From Microbacterium sp. LWH7-1.2 (lineage in GTDB: Bacteria > Actinomycetota > Actinomycetes > Actinomycetales > Microbacteriaceae), in NCBI RefSeq assembly GCF_038397755.1, contig NZ_CP151637.1, positions 2,666,001 to 2,730,000 of the forward strand: a DNA stretch of 64,000 nucleotides. Direction: 5' to 3'. The first letter of the stretch is position 1; the number at the start of each line of letters is the position of its first letter. Made by a program: the position numbers and the translations under genes. The notes beneath the pieces are model-generated. The model worked only from the letters and a program-made list of their open reading frames with translations, searched no databases and was not told the origin of the DNA. Of this stretch, positions 63,234-64,000 are shown piece after piece.

Positions 63234-64000
63234 GTCGAATGCCTCCCACGACCATTTCCGACGCTCCACCGGTCACCGTCTCGCCGTCGCGCGCGACGGC
63301 TGCCGTCAGCGCGTCCACGCGCACCCTCGTCGACCCCGAATTCGCCGTCGCCCGGGCGCTCTCGCGCGCCGCGACGAGCACCTCCGCCGACGCAGCTCGC
63401 CGTTCCTTAACGACGACCACCGCCGTCGCGGCCACCGCCACAGCCACCCCGGTCACGACCACCACCGTCGCGACGACTCCGTCCGAGCCCGCAGCCGCCG
63501 CGGCCGATCCCGCCTATGTCGCCCACCGCATCGGCCGGCTGGCCGTGCTGTCGCTCCCGGTGGGGGTGGCCGTCGCGATCCTCACCACGCAAGACGCGAC
63601 GTGGTGGCAGCTCCATTTCTCGCAGCTCGGCACCCACACCGACTTCTCGGGCCGCGCGTTCAACAGCATCACGCTCTTCTCGGGCTTCCTCCTGGCAGTG
63701 TACGGCGTGCTGATCGCGGTGGCGCTGCCCAGCGGCATCCGTCGTCGTGCCTCCCGTGCGTTCCGCGGATCGATCGTCTCCTCCGGCCTGTCTCTCACGG
63801 GCGTCGGGCTCGTACCGATCCCGGTGAGCCCGGTGGGGCACGACCTCATCGCCACCGCGCTGGGTCTGTCATTCCTTTCGACGGTCGCGACGGGACTTGC
63901 GATTCCCGGTCGCAGCCGACGATTCCGCGGGACCACCGTGATCTGCGTCGCCCTGCTCGCCACGGGCATGGGCGTGCTCGCCGCCGGACTCATCACCCTC
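63230..64000 (+). CDS. Multi-pass membrane protein (DUF998-like), 3' end outside window
   Basis: 257 codons are visible. A Thr/Ala-rich N-terminal tail (about 90 residues) precedes hydrophobic segments: LAVLSLPVGVAVAIL, the loop HFSQLGTHTDFSGRAFN, ITLFSGFLLAVYGVLIAVAL, then at least three more helices. The FSxLGT loop motif between the first two helices is typical of DUF998-like proteins. GTG at 63230 overlaps the short upstream ORF stop; an ATG three codons later is also possible. Function unknown. Confidence 0.75.
   Translation, partial: MSRMPPTTISDAPPVTVSPSRATAAVSASTRTLVDPEFAVARALSRAATSTSADAARRSLTTTTAVAATATATPVTTTTVATTPSEPAAAAADPAYVAHRIGRLAVLSLPVGVAVAILTTQDATWWQLHFSQLGTHTDFSGRAFNSITLFSGFLLAVYGVLIAVALPSGIRRRASRAFRGSIVSSGLSLTGVGLVPIPVSPVGHDLIATALGLSFLSTVATGLAIPGRSRRFRGTTVICVALLATGMGVLAAGLITL

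Overview
The window is high-GC actinobacterial chromosome. Gene content, leaderless starts, many GTG starts and 1-4 nt gene overlaps (GTGA, ATGA, TGATG) fit Microbacteriaceae, most likely Microbacterium or a close relative; this is an inference without a database search. About 45 protein genes are called. No rRNA, tRNA or CRISPR array was seen.

Layout. (1) 1-12144, minus strand: a tightly packed cell-envelope operon read as giant Ig-like/FN3 surface protein, MoxR ATPase, DUF58 protein, TgpA-like transglutaminase (catalytic Cys apparently replaced by Asp), RDD-FHA protein and the first codons of a PP2C phosphatase. (2) 12359-20593: UvrA-like drug/DNA-damage ATPase, a luciferase-like/FAD oxidase fusion, 3-methyladenine glycosylase, a small zinc-ribbon protein and an acyl-CoA oxidase-like enzyme. 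(3) 20803-21915: an apparently intact IS481-family element with a CCTAGG duplication that supplies the transposase stop codon. (4) 21924-30239: VOC protein, GH16-like protein, formate-THF ligase, DDAH-like hydrolase, APC permease with a universal stress protein, and RecQ. (5) 30343-37728: a sugar operon (binding protein, two permeases, class II aldolase, ADP-dependent kinase family protein, ManA) with a divergent DeoR regulator; manA is broken by a 5-bp tandem duplication. (6) 37738-47601: DUF1697 protein, SDR, Ski2-like helicase, SGNH hydrolase, GNAT, pirin and a secreted subtilase. (7) 47742-52709: an ECF transporter cluster (two paralogous S-component-like proteins, fused ATPases, EcfT) with a siderophore-interacting flavoprotein inside the operon and an IdeR/DtxR-like site in front of it. 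(8) 52738-53241: six exact-length 84-bp repeats between convergent operons. (9) 53334-64000: acyl-CoA dehydrogenase, VanY-type carboxypeptidase, a radical SAM protein interrupted by a LAGLIDADG intein exactly at its third Fe-S cysteine, an alpha/beta hydrolase with divergent TetR regulator, a glycosyltransferase, a DEAD-box helicase and a partial membrane protein behind a structured leader.

The most promising items for follow-up are the ECF/siderophore-reductase operon (a possible iron-chelate ECF importer), the Fe-S-site intein behind an SOS-like box, and a dispersed family of paired palindromes, including long perfect inverted repeats carried in frame inside the ECF ATPase gene.
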